Positions 16,879-37,720 of a DNA stretch of 64,000 bases are shown piece after piece (positions within the stretch are counted from its first letter, which is position 1; the number at the start of each line of letters is the position of its first letter). Location of the stretch: positions 4,111,469 to 4,175,468 of the forward strand of contig OZ026558.1 of the NCBI GenBank assembly GCA_964020155.1, read 5' to 3'. Source of the DNA: Chondrilla cf. caribensis (taxonomy: Eukaryota > Porifera > Demospongiae > Chondrillida > Chondrillidae). The position numbers were made by a program, and so were the translations under genes. Under the pieces are notes generated by a model. That model was not told the origin of the DNA. It searched no databases and saw only the letters and a list, made by a program, of their open reading frames with translations.

Positions 16879-17721
16879 TCAAAATTTCACAATTCTCAAA
16901 TTATTGCTATCGGCTACGTAAATGAACCCGTCTTTATCCACAGTAATTCCACAAGGTGACTCCAGCCCTGCGTCTTTGATCTCGTGAACACACCTCCCGT
17001 TCACAGTGAAGAACGATACTTTGTTTCCCTTGTAAGACACTACAGCTACATAACCGTCCGTCGTAACAGCTATTCCTACAGGTTTCTTCAATATGCCTTC
17101 TCCGAAACTTCTAACAAATGTACCGTCCTTCTCTAGGACCTGTACACGATGGTTATCCATGTCACTTACATACAAATAGTCGTCTGGGCCAATACACAAC
17201 TGATGTGGCCACTTGAATTGACCTTTGTCCTGTCCAGCTGATCCAAACCTGTACAAAAGCTCCCCGTCCATGTTGAACACTGATATCCGATTTGCTGGAC
17301 TTTCACTTAAAAATATGTGTTCTTCATTCAAAACTATCCCATTTGGGCCTTTTACTTCAGTTTTAACCAAATTTTCAATGGGGTCGCCGTACGGGGTGAA
17401 CGTTTTGACTTGTTGACAAGTAAAACCACACACCACAATACTCCAATTGTCGTCATTATCCGTAGGAATGACATTTATTCCTCCCAAGCACATACCAGGA
17501 ATGTTCACAGAAAAATGTCTAACTTCTACACCGGAGAGTTCAAAAATACTCAGACGTTTCGTAGATGAGCACCCGGCCACGAGTAGACCGTTATTTGTTA
17601 TTGCCAATGAGTTGAATTTGAATTCTCTTTGTCCTTCTTTCATCTTGAATTCTTGCTTTACTTCACCAATATCTCGAATACTCCGGCTCTGTGTGACTCG
17701 TCCATCGACCTTACCAGCCAT
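16879..17721 (-). CDS. Intronless NHL-repeat protein (280 aa)
   Basis: A single uninterrupted ORF. The protein is a beta-propeller of NHL repeats, as in the C-terminal part of TRIM2/3/71-like proteins. Clear repeats include GQFKWPHQLCIGPDDYLYV-SDMDNHRVQV, KKPVGIAVTTDGYVAVVS, ESPCGITVDKDGFIYVADS-NNLRIVKF and a divergent GPNGIVLNEEHIFLSES. There is no RING, B-box or coiled coil, no signal peptide and no membrane segment, so it is a free-standing cytosolic propeller that probably binds protein or RNA. The ATG at 17721 (MAGKVDGRV) is chosen because it is the first in frame. The lack of introns suggests a retrocopy or the intronless style common in invertebrate NHL/TRIM expansions. A specific function cannot be assigned. 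Confidence 0.85.
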   Translation of the reverse strand: MAGKVDGRVTQSRSIRDIGEVKQEFKMKEGQREFKFNSLAITNNGLLVAGCSSTKRLSIFELSGVEVRHFSVNIPGMCLGGINVIPTDNDDNWSIVVCGFTCQQVKTFTPYGDPIENLVKTEVKGPNGIVLNEEHIFLSESPANRISVFNMDGELLYRFGSAGQDKGQFKWPHQLCIGPDDYLYVSDMDNHRVQVLEKDGTFVRSFGEGILKKPVGIAVTTDGYVAVVSYKGNKVSFFTVNGRCVHEIKDAGLESPCGITVDKDGFIYVADSNNLRIVKF

Positions 17722-17810
17722 TTCTAGTTTCAGTCAGAGAAAGAAATAGGCATAAATATGGCGGCAGATCACGTGACTTGAATTACCGTTGAATAATGTT
17801 ATTAGAGTCT

Positions 17811-17956
17811 AGCTACAGGGAGTTGTGTTCCTTGCAACGGCACGGGAAATTAGAAATCACGTGTGTAATACAAAATGTAATGCGCATTGTATGGTACATG
17901 TGACTTCTGACTTCACGTGCTGTTGCAAGGAACACGAAACTTCCTGTAGCTAGAAC
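17811..17956. mobile_element. Foldback (palindromic) element, left copy
   Basis: Long inverted arms: CTAGCTACAGG..GTGTTCCTTGCAAC on the left and the matching complement ending GTTGCAAGGAACACGAA..CCTGTAGCTAG on the right, with an AT-rich centre. A second copy sits at 27.44 kb. The pair brackets the satellite block. Confidence 0.65.
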
Positions 17957-18119
17957 AGTTATATAAGTTGGTGATGATTCAAGTAATGTGATTAACATTG
18001 ATCAACGACCTCGATTGGAAACCAAGTATTGCATATACTGTTGTATATATATATATATATATATACACCCAGGTGAATGTACTTTTCACCAAATTTTCCT
18101 TGGTACGTACATTGAAAGA

Positions 18120-18910
18120 GTTAAGCAACTTTGAATGTAGCTAGGATTACAGGCCATATGCCACATATGATAATGCATATACTTTTGTATGTACATTCAA
18201 ATATAAGCGTAATACGCCTTGTGGTGATCACGCAGGTAATTTCATATTCTTTTGCTGGCCACCATGCAAGGGCTTCCCAGTGTCTATGCCAAACTCACCG
18301 ACACAATTTCAGATGCATGTACACCCACTTGAGTGCGCTATAGGCCTCGCGGTGACAAGCAAATAAATGTCAAATATTATCACTTGTCACCACGTACAGC
18401 TTCTCCTGTGTGCACGTTATGCAGCATAGCTCAAATACAAATGCACAAACACACTCCTGGAGCTAGTATGGTCCTTCTGATAACGGAAAAGGTGCGTTTT
18501 GTGGTCGAATAAAAACTGTCCCCAGTGTCCATATGCCACATATAATAATGCATAATATACTTTTGTATGTACATTAAAATATAAGCGTAATACGCCTTAT
18601 GGGGATCATGCAGGTAATTGTACATTCCTTTGCTGGTCACCAGGGGCTGCCCAGTGTCCATGCTAAACTCTCCAACACAGTTTGGGATTCATACAGACTG
18701 TCCTGAGTGTGCTATACGTAGGTCTCACGGTGATAAGCAAAAAATGTCAAATTTTATTGTTTGTCACTGCAGCCTCTCCTGTGTGCAAGTGATGCATCAT
18801 AGCTCAAATACAAATGCACGGACACACTCCTTGAACTAGAACGGTCCTTCTGATAACAAAAGAGATTCATTTTGTCATCGAAATTCTCCCCATTGCCCAT
18901 ATGCCACATA
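18120..18910 (+). repeat. 359-bp satellite (type A), about two diverged monomers
   Basis: Motifs CTGGTCACCA.GGGCTGCC, AACTAGAACGGTCCTTCTGATAAC and ACACACTCCT occur in the same order as in the main array at 21.9-25.3 kb. These are more divergent flanking monomers. Confidence 0.8.
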
Positions 18911-19310
18911 TAGGTATAGGAGAGAAAACGCTAAGCACCTTTTTGCATAGCTCATGAGAGAGCTATTCATGTCAACTCGATATTTTAGACAGACCTAGCT
19001 GGGGATGTGACCTTAATTGCGAAACAATTCTCATCTAAATAGGTGGCCTGTAACCCCAACTACATTTGAAGGTGCTTAATATTTTTTCAATGTGTGTGAG
19101 AGTATAGGAGAGAACGCTAAGCACCTTTTTGTATAGCTTATGGAGGAAGAGGCATGTCAACTTGAATCTTTAGACAGACCTACCTGGAGACATGAACTAA
19201 CTTGTGAAACAATTCCTACCTCAATAGGTGGCCCTTAACCCCAACTATATTTGAAGGTGCTTAGTATTTTTTTCAATGTATGGGAGAGTATAGGAAATAT
19301 CTGTCTGAAA
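18910..19310 (-). repeat. 188-bp satellite (type B), inverted orientation
   Basis: About two monomers that read as the reverse complement of the units beyond 19,310. Orientation flips near 19,290-19,310 at CAATGTATGGGAGAGTATAGG. Confidence 0.85.
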
Positions 19311-21840
19311 TATCAAGTTGACACGCCCCCTCCTCCATGAGCTATACAAAAAGGTGCTTAGTGTTTTCTTTTCTATACTTTCCCATATATTGAAAAAATA
19401 TTAAGCACCTTCAAATGTAGCTGGGGTTATGGGTCACCTATTGAGATGGGAAGTGTTTCACAAGTTAGTTCACGTCCCCAGGTATGCTTGTCTGAAATAT
19501 CAAGTTGACACGCCCCCTCCTCCATGAACTATGCAAAAAGGTGCTTAGCGTTTTCTTTCCTATACTTTCCCATATATTGAAAAAAATATTACGCACCTTC
19601 TAATGTAGCTGTGGTTACGGGTCACCTATTGAGATGGGAAGTGTTTCACAAGTTAGTTCACGTCCCCAGGTATGCTTGTCTGAAATATCAAGTTGACACA
19701 CCCCCTCTTCCATGAGCTATACAAAAAGGTGTTTAGTATTTTCTTTCCTATACTCTCCCATACATTGAAAAAATATTAAGCACCTTCTAATGTAGCTGGG
19801 GTTACGGGTCACCTATTGAGATGGGATGTGTTTCACAAGTTAGTTCACCTCCCAAGGTATGTCTGTCTGAATTATCAAGTTGACACGCCCCCTCCTCCAT
19901 GAGCTATACAAAAAGGTGCTTAGTGTTTTCTTTCCTATACTCTCCCAAATATTGAAAAAAATATTAAACACCTTCAAATGTAGCTGTGGTTATGGGTCAC
20001 CTATTGAGATGGGAAGTGTTTCACAAGTTAGTTCACGTCCCCAGGTATGTTTGTCTGAAATATCAAGTTGACACGCCCCATCCTCCATGAGCTATACAAA
20101 AAGGTGCTTAGCATTTTCTTTCCTATACTCTCCCATATATTGAAATAATATTAAGCACCTTCAAATGTAGCTGGGGTTATGGGCCACCTATTGAGGTAGG
20201 AATTGTTTCACAAGTTAGTTCACGTCCCAAGGTATGTTTGTCTGAAATATCAAGTTGACACGCTCCCTCCCCCATGAGCTATACAAAAAGGTGCTTAGTG
20301 TTTTCTTTCCTATACTTTCCCATATATTGAAAAAAATATTAAGCACCTTCAAATGTAGCTGGGGTTACGAGCCACCAATTGAGATGGGAAGTGTTTCACA
20401 AGTTAGTTCACGTCCCCAGGTATGTCTGTCTGAAGTATCAAGTTGACACGCCCCCTCCTCCATGAGCTATACAAAAAGGTGCTTAGTGTTTTCTTTCCTA
20501 TACTTTCCCATATATTGAAAAAAATATTAAGCACCTTCAAATGTAGCTGGGGTTACGGGCCACCTATTGAGGTAGGAATTGTTTCACAAGTTAGTTCACG
20601 TCCCAAGGTATGTCTGTCTGAATTATCAAGTTGACACGCCCCCTCCCCCATGAGCTATACAAAAAGGTGCTTAGTGTTTTCTTTTCTATACTTTCCCATA
20701 TATTGAAAAAAATATTAAGCACCTTCAAATGTAGCTGTGGTTATGGGTCACCTATTGAGATGGGAAGTGTTTCACAAGTTAGATCACGTCCCAAGGTAGG
20801 TCTGTCTGAAATATCAAGTTGACACGCCCCATCCTCCATGAGCTATACAAAAAGGTGCTTAGTATTTTCTTTCCTATACTCTCCCATACATTGACAATAA
20901 TATTTAGCACCTTCTAATGTAGCTGGGGTTACGGGCCACCTATTGAGGTAGGAATTGTTTCACAAGTTAGTTCACGTCCCAAGGTATGTTTGTCTGAATT
21001 ATCAAGTTGACACGCCCCCTCCCCCATGAGCTATACAAAAAGGTGCTTAGTGTTTTCTTTTCTATACTTTCCCATATATTGAAAAAAATATTAAGCACCT
21101 TCAAATGTAGCTGTGGTTATGGGTCACCTATTGAGATGGGAAGTGTTTCACAAGTTAGATCACGTCCCAAGGTAGGTCTGTCTGAAATATCAAGTTGACA
21201 CGCCCCATCCTCCATGAGCTATACAAAAAGGTGCTTAGTATTTTCTTTCCTATACTCTCCCATACATTGACAATAATATTTAGCACCTTCTAATGTAGCT
21301 GGGGTTACGGGTCACCTATTGAGATGGGAATTGTTTCACAAGTTAGTTCACGTCCCAAGGTAGGTCTGTCTAAAATATCAAGTTAACACACCCCCTCCTT
21401 CATGAGCTATGCAAAAAGGTGCTTAGTGTTTTCTTTCCTATACTCTCCCATACATTGATAATAATATTTAGCACCTTCAAATGTAGCTGTGGTTATATGG
21501 GCCACCTATTGAGGTAGGAATTGTTTCACAAGTTAGTTCACGTCCCAAGGTAGGTCTGTCTAAAATATCAAGTTGACACGCCCCCTCCTCCATGAGCTAT
21601 ACAAAAAGGTGCTTAGTGTTTTCTTTCCCATACTCTCCCATACATTGAAAATAATATCCAGCACCTTCAAATGTAGCTGGGGTTACAGGCCACCTATTGA
21701 GGTAGGAATTGTTTCACAAGTTGGTTAGCATCCCAAGGTATGTCTGTCTATAATATCAAGTTGACACACACCCTCCTCAATGATCTATGCAAAAGATGCT
21801 TAACGTTTACTCTCCTATGCTCACTCATTATATCGAAAAC
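19310..21840 (+). repeat. 188-bp satellite (type B), main forward array
   Basis: About 13 monomers of 188 bp. Each contains AAGTTGACACGCCCCCTCC, ATGAGCTATACAAAAAGG and TTAAGCACCTTCAAATGTAG. AAGGTGCTTA and TAAGCACCTT form an inverted pair within every unit. Some neighbouring pairs repeat identically 376 bp apart, hinting at dimeric higher-order organisation. The 63-aa plus-strand frames in each unit are a by-product of the period. Confidence 0.9.
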
Positions 21841-21849
21841 ATATTAATG

Positions 21850-24800
21850 TAGGGAGGAGAATATGTACTTTGGTATGTACATTGAAATATAAGTGTAATA
21901 CGCCTTGTGGTGATCACTCAGGTAATTTTACAATCTGTTGCTGGTTACCAAAGACTGCCAAGTGTCCATGCCAAACTCACCAACACAATTTGGGATGCAT
22001 ACAGACTATCCTGAGTGCGCTATAGGCCTCGTAGTGACAAGCAAAGAAATTGACATTGTTTTGCTTGTCACCGTGGCCTCTCCTGTGTGCACATAATGCA
22101 TCATAGAACTAATACCAATGCACAGACACACTCCTGGAACTAATAAGGTCCTTTTGATAACAAAAATGATAGGTTTTGTTGTTGATCCAAAATACTGCCA
22201 GGTGTCCATATTACACATAGCATTATACATTTGTATGTACATTTCAATATAAGTGTAATACGCCTTGTGGTGATAACTGGGGTGATTTGACATCAAGTTG
22301 CTGGTCACCAAGGGCTGCCCAGTGTCCGTGCCAAACTAACCAACACAATTTGGGATGCATACAAACCGTCCTGAGTGTGCTATGGGCCTCGTGGTGACAA
22401 GCAAGAAAATGTCAATTTTTATGCTTGTCACCACGGCCTCTCCTGTGTGCACATAATGCATCATAGAACTAATACAAATGCACGGACACACTCCTGGAAC
22501 TAATACGGTCCTTTTGATAACAAAAATGATCGGTTTTGTTGCTGATGAAAATTCTGCCAGGTGTCCATATGGCACATAGCATTATACATTTGTATGTACA
22601 TTTCAATATAAGTGTATTACCCCTTGTGGTGATAACTCATGTTATTTGTCATTCCATTGTTAGTTACCAAGGGCTGCCCAGTATCCGTGCCTTACTCACC
22701 AACACAATTTGGGATGCATACAAACCGTTCTGATTGTGCTATGGGCCTCGTGGTGACAAGCAAGAAAATGTCAATTTTTATGCTTGTCACCACGGCTTCT
22801 CCTGTGTGCACATAATACATCATAGAACTAATACGAATGCACGGACACACTCCTGGAACTAATAAGGTCCTTTTGATAACAAAAAGATAGGTTTTGTTGT
22901 TGATCCAAAATACTGCCAGGTGTCCATATTACACATAGCATTATACATTTGTATGTACATTTCAATATAAGTGTAATACGCCTTGTGGTGATAACTGGGG
23001 TGATTTGACATCAAGTTGCTGGTCACCAAGGGCTGCCCAGTGTCCGTGCCAAACTAACCAACACAATTTGGGATGCATACAAACCGTCCTGAGTGTGCTA
23101 TGGGCCTCGTGGTGACAAGCAAGAAAATGTCAATTTTTATGCTTGTCACCACGGCATCTCCTGTGTGCACATAATGCATCATAGAACTAATACCAATGCA
23201 AGGACACACTTCTGGAACTAACACGGTCCTTTTGATAACAAAAATGATCGGTTTTGTTGCTGATGAAAATTCTGCCAGGTGTCCATATGGCACATAGCAT
23301 TATACATTTGTATGTACATTTCAATATAAGTGTAATACCCCTTGTGGTAATAACTCATGTGATTTGTCATTCCATTGTTAGTCACCAAGGGCTGCCCAGT
23401 GTCCGTGCCTTACTCACCAACACAATTAGGGATGCATACAAACCGTTCTGATTGTGCTATGGGCCTCGTGGTGACAAGCAAGAAAATGTCAATTTTTATG
23501 CTTGTCACCACGGCTTCTCCTGTGTGCACATAATACATCATAGAGCTAATACGAATGCACAGACACACTCCTGGAACTAATAAGGTCCTTTTGATAACAA
23601 AAAGATAGGTTTTGTTGTTGATCCAAAATACTGCCAGGTGTCCATATTACACATAGCATTATACATTTGTATGTACATTTCAATATAAGTGTAATACGCC
23701 TTGTGGTGATAACTGGGGTGATTTGACATCAAGTTGCTGGTCACCAAGGGCTGCCCAGTGTCCGTGCCAAACTAACCAACACAATTTGGGATGCATACAA
23801 ACCGTCCTGAGTGTGCTATGGGCCTCGTGGTGACAAGCAAGAAAATGTCAATTTTTATGCTTGTCACCACGACATCTCCTGTGTGCACATAATGCATCAT
23901 AGAACTAATACCAATGTATGGACACACTCCTGGAACTAATACGGTCCTTTTGATAACAAAAATGATCGGTTTTGTTGCTGATCGAAATTCTCCCAGGTAT
24001 CCATATGGCACATAGCATTATACATTTGTATGTACATTTCAATATAAGTGTAATACCCCTTGTGGTGATAACTGGGGTGATTTGTCATTCCATTGTTAGT
24101 CACCAAGGGCTGCCAAGAGTCCGTGCCTTACTCACCAACACAATTTGGGATGCATATAAACCGTCCTGATTGTGCTATGGGCCTCGTGGTGACAAGCAAG
24201 AAAATGTCAATTTTTATGCTTAAGCGTCACCACGGCATCTCCGGTGTGCACATAATGCATCATAGAACTAATACAAATGCACAGACACACTCCTGGAACT
24301 AATACGGTCCTTTTGATAACAAAAATGATAGGTTTTGTTGCTGATGAAAATTCTGCCAGGTGTCCATATGACACATAGCATTATACATTTGTATGACTGT
24401 ACATTTCAATATAAGTGTATTACCCCTTGTGGTGATAACTCATGTTAGGACGGACACACTCCTGGAACTAATACGGTCCGTTTGATAACAAAAATGATAG
24501 GTTTTGTTGCTGATGAAAATTCTGCCAGGTGTCCATATGGCACATAGCATTATACATTTATATGTACATTTCAATATAAGTGTAATACCCCTTGTGGTAA
24601 TAACTCATGTGATTTGTCATTCCATTGTTAGTCACCAAGGGCTGCCCAGTGTCCGTGCCTTACTCACCAACACAATTTGGGATGCATACAAACCGTTCTG
24701 ATTGTGCTATGGGCCTCGTGGTGACAAGCAAGAAAATGTCAATTTTTATGCTTGTCACCACGGCCTCTCCTGTGTGCACATAATGCATCATAGAACTAAT

Positions 24801-25265
24801 ACCAATGTATGGACACACTCCTGGAACTAATACGGTCCTTTTGATAACAAAAATGATAGGTTTTATTGCTGATCGAAATTCTCGCAGGTGTCCATATGAC
24901 ACATAGCATTATACATTTGTATGTACATTTCAATATAACTACTACATAATATATATATAAGTGTAATACGCCTTGTGGTGATAACTCATGTGATTTGACA
25001 TTCCATTGTTAGTCACCAAGGGCTGCCCAGTGTCCGTGCCTTACTCACCAACGCAATTTGGGATGCATACAAACCGTTCTGATTGTGCTATGGGCCTCGT
25101 GGTGACAAGCAAGAAAATGTCAATTTTTATGCTTGTCACCACGGCATCTCCTGTGTGCACATAATGCATCATAGAACTAATACAAATGCACAGACACACT
25201 CCTGGAACTAATATGGTCCTTTTGATAACAAAAATGATAGGTTTTGTTGCTGATCGAAATTTATA
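21850..25265 (+). repeat. 359-bp satellite (type A) with 718-bp dimer periodicity
   Basis: The marker TGGGATGCATA occurs at 21991, 22351, 22710, 23069, 23428, 23787, 24146, 24678 and 25059: spacings of 359-360, then 532 and 381 in the disturbed right part. Two monomer variants alternate (AAACTAACC..CCGTCCTGAG versus CTTACTCACC..CCGTTCTGATT) from 22351 to 24146. Most monomers hold a perfect 14-bp hairpin, CGTGGTGACAAGCA / TGCTTGTCACCACG, around an 18-nt AT-rich loop. Confidence 0.95.
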
Positions 25266-25269
25266 AATA

Positions 25270-27230
25270 CATTTCCCCATGAGCTGTGCAAAAAATGCTC
25301 AGCTTCTCCGAAGCTTATCTGGCATACTCTCCCAGGCATTGAAAATATATATTGAACACCTCCGAATGTAGCTGGGTTACGGGTCATTGAGGTAGGAATT
25401 GTTTCATAAGTTAGTTCACGCCCCCAGCTAGGTCTGGCTCATGCAAATATCAAGTTGACGAACTTCCTCCCCCATGTGCTATTCACAAAGGTACTTAGCA
25501 TTTTTCTCTCCTATACTCTCTCATACATTGAAAATAGTATATTGAACACCTCCAAGTGTATCTGGGGTTATGGGCCACCTATTGAGGTGGGAATTGTTTC
25601 ATAAGTTAGTTCACGTCCCCAGCTAGGTCTATCTAAAATATCAAGTTGACAATCCCCTACCCCCATGAGCTATGCAAAAAGGTGCTTAGTGTCCTATGCT
25701 CTCCCATACATTGAAAACTATTAAGCACCTCCGAATGTAGCTGGGGTCACGGGTCACCTATTGAGGTGGTAATTGTTCAGTAAGTTATTTCACGTCTCCA
25801 GCTAGGTCTGGCTTAAATATCAAGCTGACACCCCCTCTCCCATTGGCTATGCGAAAAGGAGCTTAGCATCCCATTCTCTCCCATACATTGATAAAATATT
25901 AAGCACCTCTGAATGTAGCTGGGGTTACGGCCCACCTATTGAGAACAAAACTGTTTCATAAGTTAGATCACATTCCCAGCTAGGTATGGTAAATGTATCA
26001 GGTTGAAAGGCCCAGTTTACCATGAGCTATTCAAAAAGGTGCTTAGCATTTTCTCTCCTATACTATCCAATACATTGGAAAAATACTACACATTTTCGAA
26101 TGTAGCTGGGGTTACAGGCCACCTATTGAGGTTAAACTTGTTTCATAAGTTAGTTCACGTTCCCAGTTAAGTCTCTTTAAATATCGAATTGACACGCCCC
26201 TTCTCCAATGAGCTATTCAAAAAGGTGCTTAGCGTCCCATACTCTCCCATACATTGAAAAAATATTAAGCACCTCCAAATGTAGTTGGGGTTACAGGCCA
26301 CCTATTGAGGTGGGAATTGTTTCATAAATTATTTCACATGTATAGTTAGGTCTGTCTAAAATATCAAGTTGACACACCCACTATCCCCTGAACTATTTAA
26401 AAAGGTGCTTAGCAATTACTATCCTATACTTCCCATTCATTGAAAAATATTAGGCACCTCCGAATGTAGCTGGGGTTGTGGGCCACCCATTGAGATGAGA
26501 ATGGTTTCATATGTAAGTTCACGTCTCCAGCTAGGTCTGGTAAAAATATCAAGTTGACACGCCCACTTTCCCACGAGTTATTCAAAAAAGTGCTTATAGC
26601 AATTTCTATCCTGATACTCTCCCATACATTGAAAGAATATTAGGCACCTCCGAATGTAGCTGAGATTAAGGGTTAGCTACAGAGATGGGAATTGTTTCAT
26701 ATGTTAGTTCATGTCCCCAGATAGGACTGGTAAAAGTATCAGGTTGATACGCTTACATTCCCATGAGCTATTCAAAAAGGTGCTTAGCGTTTTCTTTCCT
26801 ATACTATCCCATACATTGGAAAAATACTAATCACCCTCCGAATGTAGTTGGGGTTAAGGGCCACCTATTGAAATGGGAATTGTTTCGAAAGTTAGTTTAT
26901 GTCCCCAGTTAGGTCTACTAAAAATATCAGGTTGACAGGCCTACTTTCACACGAGTTATTCAGAAAGGTGCTTAGCATTTTCTCTCCTATACTATCCCAT
27001 ACATTGAAAAAATATTAAACACCTACCAATGTAGCTCAGGTTGCAAGCCACCTATCTAACCTCTCCTCCTAACTCCACCTAATGCTTAGTGTCTTCTTTC
27101 CTATTCTATACGTATCCAAGCAATGAATAATATTGAGCACCTCCGAATGTAGCTAGGATTACGGGCCACCTATTGAGATAAAAATTGTTTCATGTTAGTT
27201 CACATCCCCAGCTAGGTAATCTTAATCTAT
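25270..27230 (+). repeat. 188-bp satellite (type B), diverged forward array
   Basis: About ten more diverged type B monomers (ATGAGCTATTCAAAAAGGTG, ATTAAGCACCTCCGAATGTA). Their higher mutual divergence than the 19.3-21.8 kb block suggests an older array edge. Confidence 0.85.
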
Positions 27231-27400
27231 ACTTATGGGATAGTAAATCTGCATACCTCATGGAAGAGTGGGTGTGTCAATCTGATATTTGCACCAAATT
27301 TAGCTGAAAATATTTTTTACATGTATGGGATAGAATAGGAGAATAAAATGCTAAGCACCTTCTTGCTTTACTCATGGGAGAGTGCATGGTCATGCGTTTA
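27230..27400 (-). repeat. 188-bp satellite (type B), inverted terminal unit
   Basis: A partial monomer in reverse orientation (GAGAATAAAATGCTAAGCAC, ACTCATGGGAGAG), mirroring the inverted units at the left edge of the satellite block. Confidence 0.7.
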
Positions 27401-27437
27401 CACCCACGTTCTGCAGTACACCGAGGTACAGGGACTT

Positions 27438-27533
27438 TTGTGTTCCTTGCAATTGCAACAGCACGTGAAGTCAGAAGTCACGTGTGCAATACGTGACTTC
27501 TGATTTCACGTGCTGTTACAAGGAACACGAAAG
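27438..27533. mobile_element. Foldback (palindromic) element, right copy
   Basis: A near-perfect hairpin of about 40 bp per arm: GTGTTCCTTGCAA then AACAGCACGTGAAGTCAGA, a centre at GTGCAAT, and the complementary arm ending AAGGAACACGAA. It shares arm sequence with the element at 17.81 kb. Confidence 0.7.
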
Positions 27534-27674
27534 CGCCATTTTTGAAAGCATACATTATACATGTGGAATGCTATAAAGATATTCATAAATTTATAATGAT
27601 ATTCATTTAATGGCAATGAATATCGAAGCGGCATCCACGCTGTACCTGACCCAACACGAAACGTCCTGTACCGC

Positions 27675-27715
27675 TGACGTCATGTTACGTAGTCTGAAGT
27701 CACAAATTTGGCGCC
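27675..27715 (+). promoter_or_regulatory. CRE-like and E2F-like sites upstream of POLE
   Basis: TGACGTCA, a perfect ATF/CREB palindrome, lies at 27675-27682, and TTTGGCGCC, a consensus E2F/DP site, lies at 27707-27715, 15 bp before the POLE ATG. E2F control is established for replication genes such as POLE in animals; use here is inferred from sequence and position only. Confidence 0.6.
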
Positions 27716-27729
27716 ATACTTGAGGGAAC

Positions 27730-37187
<9,458 letters not shown>

Positions 37188-37720
37188 GTGAGTGTTGTTG
37201 TTGTTGTTGTTGTAGATATTGTATGCACACAGTCACCTTAAGGTCCTTAACCAAGGCTTGTACTATAATGTATACATACGTACATATACATACTCTATAG
37301 TGTTCTGTATGTTGCTTGTAGTATTGTATTCATCTATACAGTCTCTATTCATCGTAGGCAAATTTTTATCATAAAATATAGTAGGCTGTCTGTTTGTGTT
37401 CTGAATATACGAACATGTGTACGTATGTATGTGCAATAGTATGTATTATTGGCAACATTGATTTTTGTGTATGTACTTATGTACCTATAAGTACGAATGT
37501 TAATATATGTACACATGCACAACTCAACACATTCATGTGGTCTCAATCCATCATTACTTGAAGTACACTCAAAGACTACAACTGATAATATGATATAACT
37601 GATGTTGAGAGTGTGATGATAAAGTATATGATCTACTGTGTATACCAGATATGTACTAGTGAGATGATGTGTGTGTAGAGTATTGATGAAGTGTACATGT
37701 GTGTGTTAGTACTACATGAG
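37188..37720. other. Start of POLE intron 12 and 3' flank of the first array gene
   Basis: After the GTGAGT donor there is a short (TTG)n run and AT-rich sequence. From about 37,480 it becomes the duplicated 3' flank of the array genes (CACATGCACAACT..TTACTTGAAGTACACTC). No POLE exon is seen. Confidence 0.6.

Noticed and set aside
19880..21198. Series of 63-aa plus-strand ORFs (MTRPLPHELYKK..)
   Set aside because: One per 188-bp satellite monomer; conservation follows from the repeat, and there is no coding context.
22006..25280. Repeated 79-80-aa minus and 65-aa plus ORFs
   Set aside because: By-products of the 359-bp satellite; both strands are open in every unit.
18910..27400. CRISPR-like array
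   Set aside because: Repeats are long, contiguous monomers without unique spacers, in a eukaryotic genome.
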